Below, piece by piece: positions 54,212 through 62,702 of a stretch of 64,000 nucleotides of DNA. The notes under the pieces are model-generated. The model had not been told where the DNA came from and searched no databases. It saw only the letters and a program-made list of their open reading frames with translations. The stretch covers positions 1 through 64,000 of the forward strand of contig CAWIJJ010000004.1 of NCBI GenBank assembly GCA_963836425.1. Reading direction: 5' to 3'. Every line of letters starts with the position of its first letter. The stretch's first letter is position 1. The stretch is from CAWIJJ01 sp963836425 (GTDB taxonomy: Bacteria; Acidobacteriota; Terriglobia; Bryobacterales; Bryobacteraceae). A program made the translations under genes and the position numbers.

Positions 54212-55807
54212 ATGACCCGTTCGGAAATGTTCCACCGCCTGCGCGAACGCGCCGGGCGGTGGGACATGGTAATTATCGGCGGCGGCGCCACGGGTGCGGG
54301 CGTCGCTATAGACGCCGCGGCTCGCGGCTACTCTGTCCTGCTGCTGGAGCAGAGTGACTTCGGCAAAGGCACATCCAGCCGCAGCACCAAGCTCGTGCAC
54401 GGCGGCGTGCGCTACCTCGAACAGGGCAACGTCTCGCTCGTCATGGAGGCGCTCAAGGAGCGCGGTCTGCTGCTTGAAAATGCGCCGCACCTGGTGCGCA
54501 ATCTCGGCTTCGTCGTCCCGAACTACACCTGGTGGGAGGCGCCGTTCTACGGCGTCGGCCTCAAGATCTACAACCTCCTGGCCGGCAAGTACGGTTTCGG
54601 CGCGTCGCGCATTCTGTCGAAAGAAGAAACGCTCGAGCTGCTCCCCACCATCCGCACCGAAGGCCTGCGCGGCGGCGTCATCTACTTCGACGGGCAGTTC
54701 GACGATACCCGCCTCTTGATTCACCTGGCGGCCACCGCGGCGGCCCACGGCGCGGTGCTGCTCAACTACGCGCAGGTCACGGCGTTGACGCAGGACGCCG
54801 AGGGCATGGTGGACGGCGTGCGCTTCCGCGATCTCGAAACCGGCGAGGAACTGTCGGCCGGGGCGCGCGTGGTGATCAACGCCACCGGGCCGTTCACCGA
54901 TGCTGTCCGCCGGATGGCAGAGCCCGAAGCGCAACCAATGGTGGCGGCGAGCCAGGGAATTCATCTCGTCTTCGACCGCTCCTTCCTCCAGGGCGACAGC
55001 GCCATCATGGTGCCCCACACCAGCGATGGCCGCGTGATGTTCGCCATTCCCTGGCACGGCCACACCCTGGTGGGCACCACCGATACTCCGATCGACACGG
55101 TTTCGCTCGAGCCCGTCGCCCTTGAGCAGGAAGTCGATTTCATCCTGCAAACCGCCTCCCTGTATCTCGACCGCAAACCCGAGCGCGCCGACGTCCTTAG
55201 TGTCTTCGCGGGCATTCGCCCCCTGGTGCGATCCGGCGAGGCCGGAAACACCGCCGCCCTTTCCCGCAGCCACACCATCCGCATCGAGAATTGCGGCATG
55301 CTCACCATCACCGGAGGCAAGTGGACCACCTACCGCCACATGGCGGAAGACTGCGTGAATCATGCCGCCACCCTGGCGCGGCTCCCGGAAATGCCCTGCG
55401 TCACACGCGAGCTGAGAATTCACGGCTACCTGGCGGAGCGCACCGAACCCGCGCGTTTGCAGGTGTACGGAGCCGACGCCGCCGGAATCCTGGCATTGGA
55501 GGCGGATGATCCCGCGCTCGCGGTGCCGCTCGATGAAGCGCTGCCATACACCGGAGCCGAAGTGGTCTGGGCCGCGCGCAACGAAATGGCGCGGACGCTC
55601 GAAGACGTGCTCGCGCGGCGCACGCGGGCGCTGTTCCTGAATGCAAAGGCGGCGATTCGCATGGCCCCCCGGGCGGCGGAGTTGCTCGCGCGCGAATTGG
55701 GACGAAACGAAGCGTGGGCGTCCGCCCAGGTGCAGGCCTTCCGGGAAACCGCGCGCGCCTATGTTTTGGACCCAGCTGTAAACGCTTGCGGTCCGGCCCC
55801 GGCGTGA
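54212..55807 (+). CDS. glpD: Aerobic glycerol-3-phosphate dehydrogenase
   Basis: This 531-residue FAD enzyme oxidises glycerol-3-phosphate to DHAP and feeds the quinone pool. The N-terminal FAD motif is VIIGGGATGAGVAIDAAARG. Family marks are GTSSRSTKLVHGGVRYLEQG, FDGQFDDTRLLIHLAATAAA, VVINATGPFTDAVR, VPHTSDGRVMFAIPWHGHTL, GTTDTPID, VFAGIRPLV and MLTITGGKWTTYRHMAED. The C-terminal helical domain ends near 526. It starts 3 bp after the TonB receptor stop and is probably co-transcribed with it. Confidence 0.95.
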   Translation: MTRSEMFHRLRERAGRWDMVIIGGGATGAGVAIDAAARGYSVLLLEQSDFGKGTSSRSTKLVHGGVRYLEQGNVSLVMEALKERGLLLENAPHLVRNLGFVVPNYTWWEAPFYGVGLKIYNLLAGKYGFGASRILSKEETLELLPTIRTEGLRGGVIYFDGQFDDTRLLIHLAATAAAHGAVLLNYAQVTALTQDAEGMVDGVRFRDLETGEELSAGARVVINATGPFTDAVRRMAEPEAQPMVAASQGIHLVFDRSFLQGDSAIMVPHTSDGRVMFAIPWHGHTLVGTTDTPIDTVSLEPVALEQEVDFILQTASLYLDRKPERADVLSVFAGIRPLVRSGEAGNTAALSRSHTIRIENCGMLTITGGKWTTYRHMAEDCVNHAATLARLPEMPCVTRELRIHGYLAERTEPARLQVYGADAAGILALEADDPALAVPLDEALPYTGAEVVWAARNEMARTLEDVLARRTRALFLNAKAAIRMAPRAAELLARELGRNEAWASAQVQAFRETARAYVLDPAVNACGPAPA

Positions 55808-55836
55808 GAGAAAATCAGCTCGTACAGGGAGGGTCC

Positions 55837-58233
55837 ATGCCGGTGAAGAATAATAAGCTGACTCGCCGCCAACTGCTCGGCAATGCCGCGATCACGCCGC
55901 TGCTCGGCAGCGCGATTCTGTCGTGCGCCGCCGCGGAAACTCCGCCGCTGAAGTCGCTCGCGGGCATCGACCGCGTCACCATCCTGGGAGGCAAGACGTA
56001 CCTGCGGGGTTGGGCCGGTTACGGCGATCCGCCCCAGTCCAACCGCGCGCCGCGCCGCAACGAGGAGCCCGCACCGCCGCCGCCCACCGGCCCGGCCGCT
56101 ACCGTGGTCTGGAGCAAGGAGTCCGGTCCCGGCACCGTCACCTTCGCCGACGCCAAGGCGCTCATCACCACCGCCACGTTTTCCGCGCCCGGCGCCTACG
56201 TGCTGAAGATGACCGCGAGCAACGGCGAAGCCACCTCCTCCACCACGCTCAAGGTGAGCGCCGAGCAGCCTCCTCCCGCGCAGCAACTGGACGCCGTCTA
56301 CACAAAGAATTTCAAGATCGACAGCCCGCTGTGGAGCGCCCGCGCCAAGGCCCTGATGGTCAACTGGATCCCGCATTGCATCGATCAGATCAATCGCACC
56401 GACCTCGAAATCGGCCCCGGCGGCATCGACAATTTCATCGAAGCCGGAAAAGCCCTTCGCGGCGAGCCGCACGGCGCGCACAAGGGCTACGTGTTTTCGA
56501 ACGCCTGGGTGCACCAGACCGTCGAGTCCATGAGCATCGCCCTCATGATCGACCCGCAGGGCGACCCCGACATCGTCAAGGCGCACGAGAAAATGCGCGC
56601 CACCCTCGACGACTGGATCCCGAAAATCCTGGCCGCGCAGCACCCCGACGGCTATCTCCAGACCGCGTTCACGCTGCCGCGCGTGGACGGCCGCGGCAAT
56701 ATCAATAATGGTCCGTTCCTGCGCTGGGAACGGCGCGGCGACCATGAGGGCTATACCGCGGGTTACTTCCTCGAATCGGCCATCAATCACTACCTGATGA
56801 CCGATAAGAAGGATGCCCGCATGTACAACGCCGCCAAAAAGCTGGCGGACTGCTGGTGCGACAACCTGGGCCCCGCGCCGAAAAAAGCATGGTACGACGG
56901 CCACCAGGAAATGGAGCAGGCGCTGGTTCGCTTCGGCCGTTTCGTGAACGACATGGAGGGCGGAGGAAAAGGACAGCGCTACATCGATCTCGCCAAGTTC
57001 CTGCTGGACTCCCGCTACGTCGCCGCCAAAAACGAGCGCGAGCGCCAGGAGTACGATCAGAGCCACCTGCCGGTCACGCAGCAGTACGAAGCGGTCGGAC
57101 ACGCCGTGCGCGCCGTCTATAACTACTCCGGCATGGCGGACGTGGCCGTGGAAACCCACGATGTCGATTACCAGAGCGCCGTCAAGTCGCTGTGGGACAA
57201 CATCGTCAATAAGAAATACTATCTCACCGGCGGCGTCGGCAGCGGCGAAACCAGCGAAGGCTTCGGCCCTAATTACTCGCTCCGCAATAACGCTTACTGC
57301 GAATCGTGCTCGAGCTGCGGCGAGATCTTCTTCCAATGGAAGATGAACCTCGCTTACCACGACGCGAAGTACGCCGACTTATACGAAGAAACAACGTATA
57401 ACGCGCTGCTCGGCAGCACCGACCTTGAAGGCCGCCATTTCTACTACACCAACCCGCTCGACGCCGCTGCGCCGCGCACCGCCTGGCACGTCTGCCCGTG
57501 CTGCGTGGGCAACCTCGCGCGCACCCTGCTGATGCTGCCCACCTGGACCTACGCCAAGAGCCGCGACGGCATCTACGTGAACATGTTCACCGGCAGCGCC
57601 ATCACCGTGGAGAACGTGGCCGGCACGGATGTGGAAATGGTGCAGAAGACGGAGTACCCGTGGAACGGCAAGGTCTCCGTCACGGTGAATCCGAAGGTGC
57701 CCAAAAACTTCACTGTCCGGATCCGCGTCCCCAACCGCGCCACCAGCGCGCTTTACCGGAACACGCCTGCTGTGAGCGGCATCGAATCCGTGAAGGTGAA
57801 CGGCGCCGCCGTGAAGCCCGCCATGGAAAAAGGCTACGCGGTAATTACCCGTGCCTGGAAGAAGGGCGACAGGATCGAGTTCGTCCTTCCGATGAAAGTG
57901 CAGCGCGTCCGCGCCAGCGACCAGATCGCGGCGGACCGGAATAGGGTGGCGCTGCGCTACGGTCCGCTGATCTACAACATCGAGCAGGTGGACCAGGACA
58001 TCGCGAAAACGCTCGCCCCGGACGCCCCGCTCACGACCGAGTGGAAGCCTGACCTCCTCGGCGGCGTGATGGTCATCAAAGGCGCGTTCGCGGACGGTAC
58101 TCCCATGATCGCGATCCCCAACTACGCGCGCACCAACCGCGATCCCGCGCCTTCGCCCGAGGTGTCGGCCGGCGGCCCCTTGCCCCGCGGCCAGCGCACC
58201 GTCACCTCCGCCGTCTGGATTCGCGAAGCCTAA
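55837..58233 (+). CDS. GH127-family glycosidase (DUF1680, beta-L-arabinofuranosidase type), exported
   Basis: This 798-residue protein has a Tat-type signal (KLTRRQLLGNAAITPLLGSA) ending in a Cys-Ala-Ala region that may be lipidated. After a ~100-residue Pro-rich beta domain comes the GH127 barrel: RHFYYTNPLD, the Zn-site Cys/Glu set in NAYCESCSSCGEIFFQWKM and AWHVCPCCVGNLARTLLML, and the C-terminal beta-domain VRIRVPNRATSALY. GH127 enzymes release beta-linked L-arabinofuranose with a catalytic Cys bound to zinc. GGGAGGG precedes the ATG; an open frame reaching back into glpD was rejected. It fits the GH43 enzyme as part of pectin/arabinan use. Confidence 0.9.
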   Translation: MPVKNNKLTRRQLLGNAAITPLLGSAILSCAAAETPPLKSLAGIDRVTILGGKTYLRGWAGYGDPPQSNRAPRRNEEPAPPPPTGPAATVVWSKESGPGTVTFADAKALITTATFSAPGAYVLKMTASNGEATSSTTLKVSAEQPPPAQQLDAVYTKNFKIDSPLWSARAKALMVNWIPHCIDQINRTDLEIGPGGIDNFIEAGKALRGEPHGAHKGYVFSNAWVHQTVESMSIALMIDPQGDPDIVKAHEKMRATLDDWIPKILAAQHPDGYLQTAFTLPRVDGRGNINNGPFLRWERRGDHEGYTAGYFLESAINHYLMTDKKDARMYNAAKKLADCWCDNLGPAPKKAWYDGHQEMEQALVRFGRFVNDMEGGGKGQRYIDLAKFLLDSRYVAAKNERERQEYDQSHLPVTQQYEAVGHAVRAVYNYSGMADVAVETHDVDYQSAVKSLWDNIVNKKYYLTGGVGSGETSEGFGPNYSLRNNAYCESCSSCGEIFFQWKMNLAYHDAKYADLYEETTYNALLGSTDLEGRHFYYTNPLDAAAPRTAWHVCPCCVGNLARTLLMLPTWTYAKSRDGIYVNMFTGSAITVENVAGTDVEMVQKTEYPWNGKVSVTVNPKVPKNFTVRIRVPNRATSALYRNTPAVSGIESVKVNGAAVKPAMEKGYAVITRAWKKGDRIEFVLPMKVQRVRASDQIAADRNRVALRYGPLIYNIEQVDQDIAKTLAPDAPLTTEWKPDLLGGVMVIKGAFADGTPMIAIPNYARTNRDPAPSPEVSAGGPLPRGQRTVTSAVWIREA

Positions 58234-58316
58234 GCACTTACGGAGCCGGGACCAAATGGAGCGGTTTGTCCGTTCCATCACAGTTTCCGCACCCCGATTT
58301 TCCTCTTGCGTCGTTT

Positions 58317-58342
58317 CTTACCCGTCGGTAAGATATGGGTAA
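58317..58342 (+). promoter_or_regulatory. Candidate TetR operator before the fad operon
   Basis: CTTACC and GGTAAG form an inverted repeat with a 4-bp spacer (58317-58332). GGGTAA follows at 58337-58342, giving three TTACC/GGTAA half-sites. The element ends 11 bp before the ATG of the TetR gene, a normal place for autoregulation. Confidence 0.65.
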
Positions 58343-58353
58343 CGACTGGGTCC

Positions 58354-59043
58354 ATGCCGAAACAGACCGAACTTGCGACGCCGCACTGGAAGGCTTTTTC
58401 AAGCCGGCGCCGCGACCCCGCCACCAAGCGCGAAGCCGTCCTGCAAACCGCGGCCCAGCTCTTCATCGAGAAAACCTACGGGCGCACGTCGCTCAACGAT
58501 GTCGCCGACCGGCTCAACATCACCAAGCCGGCGCTCTATCACTATTTCCGCAATAAAGAGGAGATCCTGCTTGGGTGCTACCGCCTCGGCGTCGGCATGA
58601 TCGACGAGATCCTCACCGACATTGCGGCCAACTGCACCTCGGGCATTGAGAAGGTGGAAGCCTTCATCTTCGCCTACGCCAACATCATGACGGTCAATTT
58701 CGGCCGCTGCGTCTTCCGCCTCGACGATGCCGAACTCACCCCGGATGCCCGCCTGGAAGTGAAGGCTTACAAACGAAAAATCGATCGCCGCCTGCGGTCG
58801 TTCATCGAGGAGGGCATGCGCGACGGCACCGTGGCCCAGTGCGAACCTAAACTGGCGGCCTTCGCCATCGCCGGCGCGCTCAATTGGATCGGCACCTGGT
58901 ACGAACCCGCCGGTCCCCTGGCAGCCCCCGATATCGCCGCCGAGTTCTCCCGCACGCTCACCCGCGGCCTCGCCAGGAAGCAAAGCGCGCGCGATCTTCG
59001 CAACGGAGATTCCCGCATCAGGAAGCTTTTGAAACAGGAGTGA
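58354..59043 (+). CDS. TetR-family regulator of fatty-acid degradation
   Basis: This 229-residue protein has an N-terminal HTH (REAVLQTAAQLFIEKTYGRT, SLNDVADRLNITKPALYHYF, RNKEEILLGCY) and a helical ligand-binding domain with ALNWIGTWYEPAGP near its end. It stands 5 bp before the fadN-like gene, so it is the first gene of the beta-oxidation operon. By analogy with FadR-type TetR repressors (for example that of B. subtilis) it probably senses acyl-CoA. The ATG at 58354 follows the palindrome; an in-frame ATG 48 bp upstream would place the operator inside the gene. Confidence 0.9.
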   Translation: MPKQTELATPHWKAFSSRRRDPATKREAVLQTAAQLFIEKTYGRTSLNDVADRLNITKPALYHYFRNKEEILLGCYRLGVGMIDEILTDIAANCTSGIEKVEAFIFAYANIMTVNFGRCVFRLDDAELTPDARLEVKAYKRKIDRRLRSFIEEGMRDGTVAQCEPKLAAFAIAGALNWIGTWYEPAGPLAAPDIAAEFSRTLTRGLARKQSARDLRNGDSRIRKLLKQE

Positions 59044-59048
59044 AAGCC

Positions 59049-61484
59049 ATGCAAGCGAGTCTTGTTGAGCAGCAAGCGACCAGGGAACGCGGCCGGAACG
59101 TCGCGCGCCCGGTGATCCGCAAAGCCGGAGTGCTTGGCGCCGGCACCATGGGATCGCGTATCGCCGCCCATTTTGCCAACGCCGGCCTCAACGTGGTCCT
59201 GCTGGACATCGCGTCCCAGGGAAAGGCGCGCAGCGCCGTCGCCGAACAGGCGCTGGAAGCGCTCAAAAAATCCAAGCCCGCCGCCTTCTACGACCCCACC
59301 TTCGCCGCGCGCGTCGCCACCGGTAATTTCGAGGACGACCTCGCCCTCCTCTCCGGCTGCGATTGGGTAGTGGAGGCGGTCACCGAGAACCTCGACATCA
59401 AACGCACCCTGCTCGAGAAAGTGGCGCCGCATCTCAAGCCGGACGCCATCCTGAGCACCAACACCAGCGGCATTCCCATCGGCTCGATCGCTGCGTCCCT
59501 GCCCGAAGCGCGGCGCTCGCGCTTCCTCGGCACGCACTTCTTCAATCCGCCGCGCTACATGCGCCTGCTCGAAATCATCGCCACGCCCGGCACCGATCGC
59601 GAAGTGGTGGAGGCAATCGCCGCTTTCGGTGACGTGCGGCTGGGCAAGGAGGTGGTTCTCGCGCGGGATACTCCGAACTTCATCGGCAACCGCATCGGCG
59701 TGCACATCATGCTGGAAACGGTCCGCCTCATGCAGGAACAGGACCTCACCATCGAAGAGGTGGATGCGCTCACCGGCTCGGCCCTCGGATGGCCGCGGAC
59801 CGGCACGTTCCGCCTCGCCGACCTGGTGGGAATCGACGTCCTGGCGCACGTGGCCAGCAACTTCCCGCAGTCGCGCGGCGAGCGGATGGAGTTGCCGCCG
59901 TTTGTCCTCGTGATGATCGAGCGCCGCTGGCTGGGCGACAAGACGCGTCAAGGATTCTACAAGAAGGAGAAGGCCGCCGGAGGCGCAGAAGTGCGGCTGG
60001 CGCTCGATTGGAAGACTCTCGAGTATCACCCCGCGCAGAAGCCGCGCCTGCCTTCGCTCGACATGGCAAAGAACGTGGAGCGGCTGCCCGAACGCCTGGT
60101 GCAGTTGCTTTCCGGCGATCCCCGCAAAGACAAAGCCGCCCGCTTCTATCACGCGCTGCTGCACGCGCTCTGGAACTATGCGGCCGATTGTCTTCCCGAG
60201 ATTGCCGGCAGCGCCGCCGATATCGACCGCGCCATGCGCGCCGGTTTCAACTGGGAAATGGGACCGTTCGAGCTCTGGGATGCCGCCGGCGTCCGCCAGT
60301 CCGTGGAGCGGATGCGCGCCGCCGGCGAGCGTGTGAGTCCGGTAGTGGAGCGCATGCTCGCCGCCGGAGCCGAAACCTGGTATCGCGATAACGGGCGCGA
60401 ATGCTTCGACCCGGAGAGCGGCGCTTACCGGCCCATCGAGGTGCCGGAGGGCGTCGCGCGCATCGCGTCGGCGCGCGCCTCCGGCGGTGTGGTCCGGCGG
60501 AACGCGGGCTGCTCGCTCGTGGATATCGGGGGCGGCGCCGCCTGCATCGAACTCCACTCCCCTAAAGATGCGATCGGCGAAGATATCGTCCGCATGATTA
60601 CCGAAACCCTGCGTCCCGATAGCGACCCGGTGCGCAACTTCTCCGCCTTCGTCATCAGCGGCGACGCTGCCAATTTCTCGGTGGGCGCGAACCTGATGCA
60701 GCTTCTTCTGAGCGTCCAGGAGGAGGAGTGGGACGATGTCGACCTCGCCGTCCGTGCCTTCCAGCGGATGACGGCGTCCATCAAGTTCTGTCCGCGTCCC
60801 GTCGTAGTGGCGCCGTTCGGATTCTGTTTCGGCGGCGGCGCGGAGATCGCGATCCACGGCATCCGCCGCCAGGTGCACGCCGAGCTGTACATGGGCCTGG
60901 TGGAAACCGGCGTGGGGCTGCTCCCGGCGGGCGGCGGCTGTAAGGAGATGACGCTGCACGCCGTCGATGCCGCCGCCGCGCTGCGCGATGCCGGCCGCAG
61001 CGAATCGGTCGAACTCCAGGACGCCTTGCGCCGCAACTTCGAGACCGTCGCCATGGCCAAGGTCTCCACCTCCGCCGTGGAAGCGCGCCGCTTCGGATTC
61101 CTCTCATCGGGCGACGGCATCACCATGAATCGCGAGCGCCTCCTCGGCGACGCGCGCCGCCTGGCGCTGGAACTCGCGGGCGCGGGCTACACGCCGCCTT
61201 CGCCGCGCACCGAAATTCCAGCTCCCGGCGAGAACATGCTGGCCACCCTCAAACTCGGCGTCCGCATGATGCGCGAAGGCGAGTACATCAGCGATCACGA
61301 CGTCAAGGTGGCGAATCGCGTGGCGCACGTTCTCTGCGGCGGCAGCGTCACCCCGGGCACGCCCGTGACCGAGCAGTACCTGCTCGACCTGGAGCGCGAA
61401 GGCTTCCTGTCGCTGTGCGGCGAAAAGAAAACTCAGGAGCGGATCGCCTACACCCTCAAAAACGGCAAGCCGCTGCGCAATTGA
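59049..61484 (+). CDS. fadN: 3-hydroxyacyl-CoA dehydrogenase / enoyl-CoA hydratase fusion (FadN-like)
   Basis: This 811-residue multifunctional beta-oxidation protein carries the dehydrogenase first: NAD motif KAGVLGAGTMGSRIAAHFAN, VVEAVTENLDIKRTLL, ILSTNTSGIPI, GTHFFNPPRYMRLLEII with the catalytic His, and DTPNFIGNRIG. A second dehydrogenase C-terminal domain follows (AMRAGFNWEMGPFELWD). The crotonase domain is at the end: FVISGDAANFSVGANL, PVVVAPFGFCFGGGAEIAIH, MGLVETGVGLLPAGGGCKEM. This order matches B. subtilis FadN, not E. coli FadB. The ATG at 59049 follows GAAAGCC. It lies 18 bp before fadA. Confidence 0.94.
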   Translation: MQASLVEQQATRERGRNVARPVIRKAGVLGAGTMGSRIAAHFANAGLNVVLLDIASQGKARSAVAEQALEALKKSKPAAFYDPTFAARVATGNFEDDLALLSGCDWVVEAVTENLDIKRTLLEKVAPHLKPDAILSTNTSGIPIGSIAASLPEARRSRFLGTHFFNPPRYMRLLEIIATPGTDREVVEAIAAFGDVRLGKEVVLARDTPNFIGNRIGVHIMLETVRLMQEQDLTIEEVDALTGSALGWPRTGTFRLADLVGIDVLAHVASNFPQSRGERMELPPFVLVMIERRWLGDKTRQGFYKKEKAAGGAEVRLALDWKTLEYHPAQKPRLPSLDMAKNVERLPERLVQLLSGDPRKDKAARFYHALLHALWNYAADCLPEIAGSAADIDRAMRAGFNWEMGPFELWDAAGVRQSVERMRAAGERVSPVVERMLAAGAETWYRDNGRECFDPESGAYRPIEVPEGVARIASARASGGVVRRNAGCSLVDIGGGAACIELHSPKDAIGEDIVRMITETLRPDSDPVRNFSAFVISGDAANFSVGANLMQLLLSVQEEEWDDVDLAVRAFQRMTASIKFCPRPVVVAPFGFCFGGGAEIAIHGIRRQVHAELYMGLVETGVGLLPAGGGCKEMTLHAVDAAAALRDAGRSESVELQDALRRNFETVAMAKVSTSAVEARRFGFLSSGDGITMNRERLLGDARRLALELAGAGYTPPSPRTEIPAPGENMLATLKLGVRMMREGEYISDHDVKVANRVAHVLCGGSVTPGTPVTEQYLLDLEREGFLSLCGEKKTQERIAYTLKNGKPLRN

Positions 61485-61502
61485 AAGAAGGAGAATTTTT
61501 GT

Positions 61503-62685
61503 ATGAACGAAGCTGTCATTGTCAGCGCGGTCCGCACCGCGGTGGGTAAGGCGCCCAAGGGCACGTTCCGCGCCACCCGTCCGGACGACCTTGCCGCGGC
61601 GGCCATCCGGGGCGCGCTGGACCGCGTTCCCGCGCTCGACGTCAACGCCATCGAAGACGTGATTCTGGGCTGCGCCATGCCCGAGGCCGAGCAGGGTATG
61701 AACGTGGCGCGTATCGCCGCCTTGCGCGCCGGACTTCCCGTGGAATCTTCGGCCATGACCGTCAACCGCTTCTGCGCCTCCGGCCTTCAGGCCATCGCCC
61801 TCGCCGCCGACCGCATTCGCTCGGGATCGGCCGAGGTGATCGTCGCCGGCGGCACCGAGTCCATGTCCTTCGTGCCCATGGGCGGCCACCGCATCTCCAT
61901 CAACCCGTGGCTCGAAGAGAACCACCCCGAGACCTACATCAACATGGGACTCACCGCCGAGCGCGTAGCGCGGCACTACAACATCTCGCGGCAGCAGGCG
62001 GACGAGTTCGCTCTCTCGAGCCATCAAAAAGCCCTCGCCGCGCAGTCCGCCGGCAGGTTCGACTCCGAAATTATCCCGGTGGACGTGTCGCTTCGCCGCC
62101 CCCGATGCCAAATCCAAAATCCGCAAAACCGAAATCCGTTTTGCCGCCGACGAGGGACCACGCGCCGACACTTCCATCGAAGCGCTGTCCTCCTTGAAGC
62201 CCGCATTCCACGCCAGGGGTACGGTCACCGCCGGCAACTCCTCGCAGATGTCGGACGGCGCGGCGGCGGCGGTGGTGATGTCCGAAGCGCGCGCCGCGGA
62301 ACTCGGCCTCAAACCGATGGCCCGCTTCGTTTCGTTCGCATATGCCGGCTGCACACCCGAAGAAATGGGAATGGGCCCCGTCTACGCGGTTCCCAAGGCG
62401 CTGCGCATGGCGGGACTTTCGCTCGACCGCATCGACCTGATCGAACTGAACGAGGCCTTCGCCGCGCAGGCGCTGGCCGTCATCGGAGAACTCGGGCTCG
62501 ACAAGTCGCGCGTCAACGTGAACGGTGGCGCCATCGCGCTCGGCCATCCGCTGGGCTGCACCGGCGCCAAGCTGACCTCCACCCTGCTGCATGAACTGGA
62601 GCGCCGCAAAGGACGCTACGGACTCGTCACGATGTGCGTCGGCGGCGGAATGGGCGCCGCCGGCATTTTCGAAAACTTGAATTGA
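61503..62685 (+). pseudogene. fadA: Acetyl-CoA acyltransferase (thiolase), frameshifted
   Basis: This thiolase makes the final cut of beta-oxidation and has 393 residues if repaired. The nucleophile Cys is in VNRFCASGLQAIA (~residue 90). SGSAEVIVAGGTESMSF follows, then the C-terminal blocks GTVTAGNSSQMSDGAAA, LIELNEAFAAQALAVI, GGAIALGHPLGCTGAKL and VTMCVGGGMGAAGIFE with the second Cys. An extra C near 62094 (CTT-C-GCC) breaks the frame between PVDVSL and AAPDAKSKIRKTEI. Removing it restores normal sequence through to the stop. All catalytic residues are intact. Since the gene sits inside a beta-oxidation operon, a sequence error is a serious alternative to true loss. Confidence 0.88.
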
Positions 62686-62702
62686 GAAACGAGCAGATCA
62701 CC

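Noticed and set aside
58767..60959. 730-codon open frame antisense to the TetR and fadN genes
   Set aside because: It is a shadow of GC-rich coding sequence, with no ribosome site and no recognisable domain.
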